Position numbers and translations under genes: made by a program. DNA of 64,000 nt from Heliocidaris erythrogramma. Taxonomy: Eukaryota; Echinodermata; Echinoidea; Camarodonta; Echinometridae. Of this stretch, positions 60,069-64,000 are shown piece after piece. Numbering within the stretch: the stretch's first letter is position 1; each line of letters opens with the position of its first letter. The stretch covers positions 39,415,850 through 39,479,849 of the forward strand of contig CM046858.1 in NCBI GenBank assembly GCA_025617745.1. Reading direction: 5' to 3'. Under the pieces are notes generated by a model. That model was given only the letters and a program-made list of their open reading frames with translations, made no database searches and was not told the origin of the DNA.

Positions 60069-60106
60069 TGGATTGGCAGATTGATCATCAACCCTAAAAC
60101 AAAAAG
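60069..60106 (+). CDS. Membrane-anchor gene, third coding exon
   Basis: Acceptor TTCTTCTTCACAG and donor GGTAAAT give a 38-base exon reading WIGRLIINPKTK plus two bases (phase 2 out). The following intron has no further exon that I could find before 64000, so the rest of the protein is outside the window. Confidence 0.6.
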
Positions 60107-60163
60107 GTAAATATGTACTATCTCTCTATGTATATTATGACTTGTCTACATGTATATTATAAC

Positions 60164-60388
60164 TTCAATATGGCACGAAAAAGAGACATGATAACGAAGC
60201 TTTTCGACCTGCACTCATCAGGTTATCATGCAGGTATATAACAAATTACTTGAAATCAACTATATTATACTCGGTGAACCCGATGAGTATTTAAATATAG
60301 TTGATTTCAAGTAATACCTGCGTGATAACCTGATGATTGCAGGTCGAAAAGCTTCATTATCATGTCTCTTTTTCGTGCCATACTGAAA
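60164..60388. mobile_element. Hairpin element in intron 3, bracketed by 15-bp direct repeats
   Basis: Arms of about 90 bases, from TATGGCACGAAAAAGAGACA inward, are inverted copies around GGTGAACC. TGTATATTATAACTT occurs at 60151-60165 and again at about 60412-60426, so the insertion may run 60166-60411 with a 15-bp target duplication. Each arm, read outward, contains CTGATGA, nine bases, then GAAA. Confidence 0.75.
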
Positions 60389-60429
60389 TTTTGTAGTACC
60401 AAGAAAGTATTTGTATATTATAACTTGTT

Positions 60430-61148
60430 CTCCCTCAATCCCTGTAAACTAGCTGCCTCTCTTCCTTTCTTTTCCACTCCCTTTCTCTCTATCTTTCCTT
60501 CTCTCTATCTCTCTCTCTCTCTCTCTTTCTCTTTATCTGCCTCTCTTCTCTGTCATACTCATATAACAAAAACTGCTATAAATCTGTGATCTTCTATAAT
60601 TGACCTTGTAACGCCACCGGGGGGGCCCACTCTGCAAATAAAAGAACGATAATGGGTCAGTCAAACAGAGCACCCCTGTTTGCGCGTGAGAAACGTTGGG
60701 AATTTTCCCCGAGAAGTCTTCGTAAGATACCTCAATTAGGTTTGTCAGGATAGTGCTAAAAAAGACAGGAGCACTGACACTTGTGCGAGGTTATTGGAGA
60801 TAACCTCGCATCCTTACCTTCGTACCGCGAGGAATTGCCTCCCATAGCAACTGCATGATCTCAAGTATGGGTGCTGGAAAGGAGCAAGATCGCCGGCCCA
60901 AAACAGCCTGAAAATTTCACTTTATCAAGATGATAAAGATTCTATTGAAGTATCTGGCATGAAATCAGATATTCTATCATCCTAAAATGTAGAAGGATGT
61001 ACTTTCTCAAAATTTTACTGATTATATTGGTGTTTTTTTACCTCTTCAACTTAGAGGTCGTGACTGCCGCTGAAATTGACACAGCCCCACATAGTAATGT
61101 GGCATAATATCATTTTATCTCACACTCCATATAAAAGGAAGAAATATA
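60430..61148. other. Intronic DNA
   Basis: CT-rich at 60455-60545. GCCACCGGGGGGGCCCACTC at 60613 resembles a decayed transposon end. TGCGAGGTTATTGGAGATAA then CCTCGCA at 60783-60810 forms a short inverted repeat. No exon was recognised. Confidence 0.45.
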
Positions 61149-61405
61149 AATAATAATAATAATAATAATTATAGCTGTTTCTTTTATAGCGCCTTACCAG
61201 TTACAATGTAACCGACCAAAGCGCTTACAGCATTATTACCCTGGTCACTGGATTCAGTTGCGATTCTGCACATTACAGTGCACATTCTCCACTCCTCTGG
61301 GGAGCATTCCAGCCTGTTTCCAAGCACGCACATGCTAATCCAACCACAATGACGTTCGCATCCTCCCGGGTACCCCTTTAACACCTGGGTGGAGAGGAGC
61401 AATGT
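61149..61405 (-). mobile_element. tRNA-derived SINE, 5'-truncated, with ATT tail
   Basis: (AAT)n at 61149-61170 is the tail. The body has AAAGCGCTTACAGCATTATT, CCTCCCGGGTACCCCTTTAA and ACACCTGGGTGGAGAGGAGC, matching the 17190-17509 copy in reverse. The tRNA-like head is absent. Confidence 0.75.
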
Positions 61406-61867
61406 AGATAAAATGAATTGTAACAGCAATAATAGCCAAAAATTGACTTGTTGCTACTAAAACCACCACCAACAATCGGGCTTCTTGATGTATAAATACG
61501 GGACCATATCATACTAGGATTAAAAATACTATAATACACAGTCATACATGTACATGTACATACATTGCATACAATGTTGGAGTATATGCATGAATCTGAA
61601 ACACACTAGTATGAACAAGTGCTGCCTAAATGTTAAGTTGAACGGAAACAGAATCTACATCTATTTTACAAGTATATTTGTTTTCTTTCCTAAGTGAGAC
61701 CTTGACCTGCCCACTCAATGGAAATTATTGTTACATAATGGAATTGACACTTAGATAATGGAAGTGACCCTTGCAAATCTGGGCAGATCAATAAATTGGA
61801 GGGAATACAGAGAAAAGCAGCACGCTTTTCTATCAGAAGGTTCAAGTGTGCATGGGAATGCTGTTAA

Positions 61868-62755
61868 ACCTTTTGAGACAATTGACCACATTTTGTGGTT
61901 TTAGCTCAATAACTTGATTCAGGGCCCCCCAAAAAATATACCAGATGCATGAGTAGAAAGAGCAAAAATTTCTGCACACACTGTGTCCACTTTTGTTGCA
62001 TGACCACATTGCATTTGATGGCAGGAATTAAAAAAAAAGAATAAGCTTTAAAGGGATGGTCCACCCTGATTACAAGTTGGCTTTAAAAGAAGTAGAAAAA
62101 TTAAAGAAGCAGATCAGTGAAGGTTTGAGCAAAATCCGATAAAAAAAAGAAAGTTATGAATTTTTGAAGTTGTAATCAATCAGACACAAATTGGCAACTC
62201 TGTGACGTATCTTGCAAGCTCCTTTCCCATTTGCTCAGTACAGAAAATTTCATAAATTTTCATTTTCTTGGTTTATGGTGAAGGAATAGATTTGTTTCAT
62301 ACAGTTTTTTTGTAAAAGCATATGAGCAATGAATATATCTTAAGGTGCATGTACGATTGAATATTTCCTTTAGAGAAAATGGAAATTAATGATTTTTTTT
62401 TTGGTAAAAGGGAGAGGAGCTCGCAAGATACGTTATGGAGTTGCCAAATTGTGTCTTATTGATTACCACTTGAAAAATTCTTTCTTATTTCTCATCGGAT
62501 TTTGCTCAAACCTTCACTGATCTGTTTCTTTTATTTTTCTGCTTCTTTTAAAACCAACTTGTAATCAGAGTGGACTATCCCTTTAAAATCCTTTAATTGG
62601 CATCACATTGAGAGGTTCAAAATCATTTTTTGTCTAAATTGGTAACCATGTTGTATGTTGATTTCAAAGACATTACATTTTTATTAGAACCATGTTGTGT
62701 TAAAAGAAAAAATGTCATCAATTTAGCCCTTAAATAATTCCTGTCATGGTAACCC
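61868..62755 (+). repeat. Dispersed repeat D, copy 2, interrupted by a TTAA MITE
   Basis: Matches 23015-23420 in reverse complement on both sides of the MITE: AATATACCAGATGCATGAGT before it, GAGAGGTTCAAAATCATTTT and TTTAGCCCTTAAATAATTCC after it. Confidence 0.75.
62052..62582 (+). mobile_element. 531-bp hairpin TTAA MITE, family F
   Basis: Starts AGGGATGGTCCACCCTGATT and ends AATCAGAGTGGACTATCCCT, flanked by TTAA (62048-62051, 62583-62586). Halves are imperfect inverted copies; GAGCAAAATCCGATAAAAAA is answered by CATCGGATTTTGCTC. A half copy is at 49337-49790. It is noncoding. Confidence 0.9.
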
Positions 62756-63035
62756 TGCATAACTCAAAGTCACATTTATTAGTCAAACTTTCCTTATATC
62801 AATTCAATTTTTTGGACACTACCACCCAAAACATACACATTACCTTTTCTGAGTTGAATTTTGCTTAATTAGAACTTTTTTTGTGGTTCCAACAGATTTG
62901 ACTTCCAATTGTATGCAAAGTTAAATGTATCTATAATATCTATAATTCAATACAACTTTTTTTTCAATTCCTAGCCAGTTTCGATTTCATCCTTTTTTTA
63001 TCAAATATTTGTGCTATACCTTTTCAACCTTGAAT
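62756..63035. other. Intronic or intergenic DNA
   Basis: T-rich, nothing recognised. Confidence 0.4.
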
Positions 63036-63853
63036 ATAAAGTTGGGTTCTGGTCATGAGATTGAATTGTAAAAGAAACTGTCTCAAAGCAATTGGGAAAG
63101 GTTGATTATATAGCACATAAGAATTGGTGTATGCTGTAAGGTTGTGGAATCACCAAAATGATAAAAAATCGACCCAATCCTTCTGAGAGTCACATGCACT
63201 GCACACAGAAATGTGTATAATACACTGTAGGACTACACACAAATATTCAGCCCGATCATTTCAGCTGTTTTTTGTCATATTTTGAATATGAGGGCATTTG
63301 AAGAGCAATCCTTTTCAGGGGCCCGTATTACTATGATAATCTTCCAAACTATCACAGAAGAATGAGGAAGCTCACAAATTATTTTTTACCTTTCCCAGAA
63401 CTCAAGCTTCCCTTTATAATCTTCCAAACTAACATCAAAAGAATGAGAAAGCTCACAAATTATTTTTTATCTTTCCTATAACTGAACCTTCCCTTTAATA
63501 GAGGGAAGCTTGAGTTCTGGGAAAGGAAAAAAATAATTTGTGAGCTTCCTCATTCTTAGTTTGGAAGATTATCATTAGATAGTACATGTATGTCCCCTGC
63601 AAAGGATTGCTCTTCAAATGCGCTCACATTTAAAATATGACAAGAAACAGCTGAAATGTTCGGGCCTAACATTTGTGTATAGTCCCTCATACATATTTCT
63701 TTGTGCATCAGGAGTGAGTCAATTTCTTAACATTTTGTTGATTCCAAAGCATTACAGCATACATCTATTCTTATGTGCTATAGTAAACCTTTTCCAATCA
63801 CTGTGAGACGGTTTATTTCACTATTCAATATCATGACCAGAACTCAACTTTAC
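63036..63853. mobile_element. Large hairpin (family C), most complete copy
   Basis: TATAAAGTTGGGTTCTGGTC at the left is answered by GACCAGAACTCAACTTTAC at the right, with long inverted arms throughout (GGGAAAGGTTGATTATATAG, AATATGAGGGCATTTGAAGA and their complements). A direct duplication of about 77 bases lies near 63338-63498, each unit starting with ATAATCTTCCAAACTA. It lacks the two MITEs found in the 40037-41303 copy. Confidence 0.8.
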
Positions 63854-63920
63854 AACATTGTACATGTATGTGTAATAATTATTTTTGTCTTTAAAATGAT
63901 AATAACATTGTCATGATGGT

Positions 63921-63966
63921 AAGAGAGAGATAGAGATAGATAGAGAGAGAGAGAGAGACAGAGAGA
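63921..63966. repeat. (GA)n/(GATA) microsatellite at the right edge
   Basis: GAGAGAGATAGAGATAGATA followed by GA repeats. Confidence 0.85.
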
Positions 63967-64000
63967 ATGAGGTTGGGGAGGGACTGAAATAATTAATGTA

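Noticed and set aside
60164-60388. A true hammerhead ribozyme in the arms (CTGATGA...GAAA)
   Set aside because: The nine bases between the core blocks cannot form stem II beyond one pair, and no GUC follows GAAA in the right place.
1-64000. CRISPR array, prophage or bacterial operon
   Set aside because: Repeats are not regularly spaced 25-40-bp units, and the genes have introns and eukaryotic families. Tandem repeats seen are satellites or duplications.

Overview
The window looks like a stretch of an animal genome, most likely an echinoderm and probably a sea urchin. Exons have GT-AG borders, protein-coding sequence is sparse, and there is a dense population of short tRNA-derived SINEs with ATT tails and of TTAA-flanked hairpin MITEs. 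The phylum is inferred from the style of the repeats and the GPCR; no database search was made. There is no bacterial operon structure, no rRNA, no intact tRNA and no CRISPR array.

Coding content is small. (1) 42070-42845 (+) is the last exon of a rhodopsin-class GPCR, TM3 to the C-tail, with an ERY motif, a CWAP motif and an NPFIY motif. Its TM1-TM2 exon was not found. (2) 54332-55525 (+) is a complete single-exon DNAJC28: a J domain with HPD, then DUF1992. It has a 5'UTR splice acceptor, a 5-codon uORF and an AATAAA signal. (3) 57618-57764, 58649-58708 and 60069-60106 (+) are three phase-compatible exons of a gene with an N-terminal membrane anchor that runs off the right edge, tentatively FAAH-like. 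(4) 56635-56715 (+) is a possible isolated exon. (5) 4448-4914 is a frameshifted remnant of a non-LTR reverse transcriptase C-terminus.

Layout: 1-4.4 kb unique AT-rich DNA. 4.4-7.7 kb a cluster of nested repeats (RT remnant, SINE split by an 8-bp-TSD MITE, CG-rich foldback, 7SL-like SINE, hairpins). 7.7-12.6 kb mostly unique. 12.6-15.1 kb a 378-bp tandem duplication and an ACC/ATC-rich satellite holding a TTAA MITE. 15-26 kb noncoding with SINEs, MITEs and microsatellites. 26.1-28.1 kb a hammerhead-like motif of the Penelope type plus a dispersed GC-rich repeat. 28-35 kb noncoding. 35.2-36.4 kb a double foldback. 39.9-41.3 kb a large hairpin with two nested MITEs. 42-43 kb the GPCR exon. 43.6-44.8 kb a SINE split by a 1-kb GC-rich foldback. 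44.8-53.4 kb noncoding with MITEs and microsatellites. 53.8-60.1 kb the DNAJC28 and membrane-anchor genes. 60-64 kb intronic or flanking repeats.

The three genes share a strand but nothing in the sequence links their functions. The most notable signals are repeat biology: a minimal hammerhead-like ribozyme motif, a SINE with a 7SL/Alu-like segment, several unrelated MITE families that all sit in TTAA and end AGGG...CCCT, and several filled/empty-site comparisons available inside this one window. I found no evidence of a new multi-gene system.
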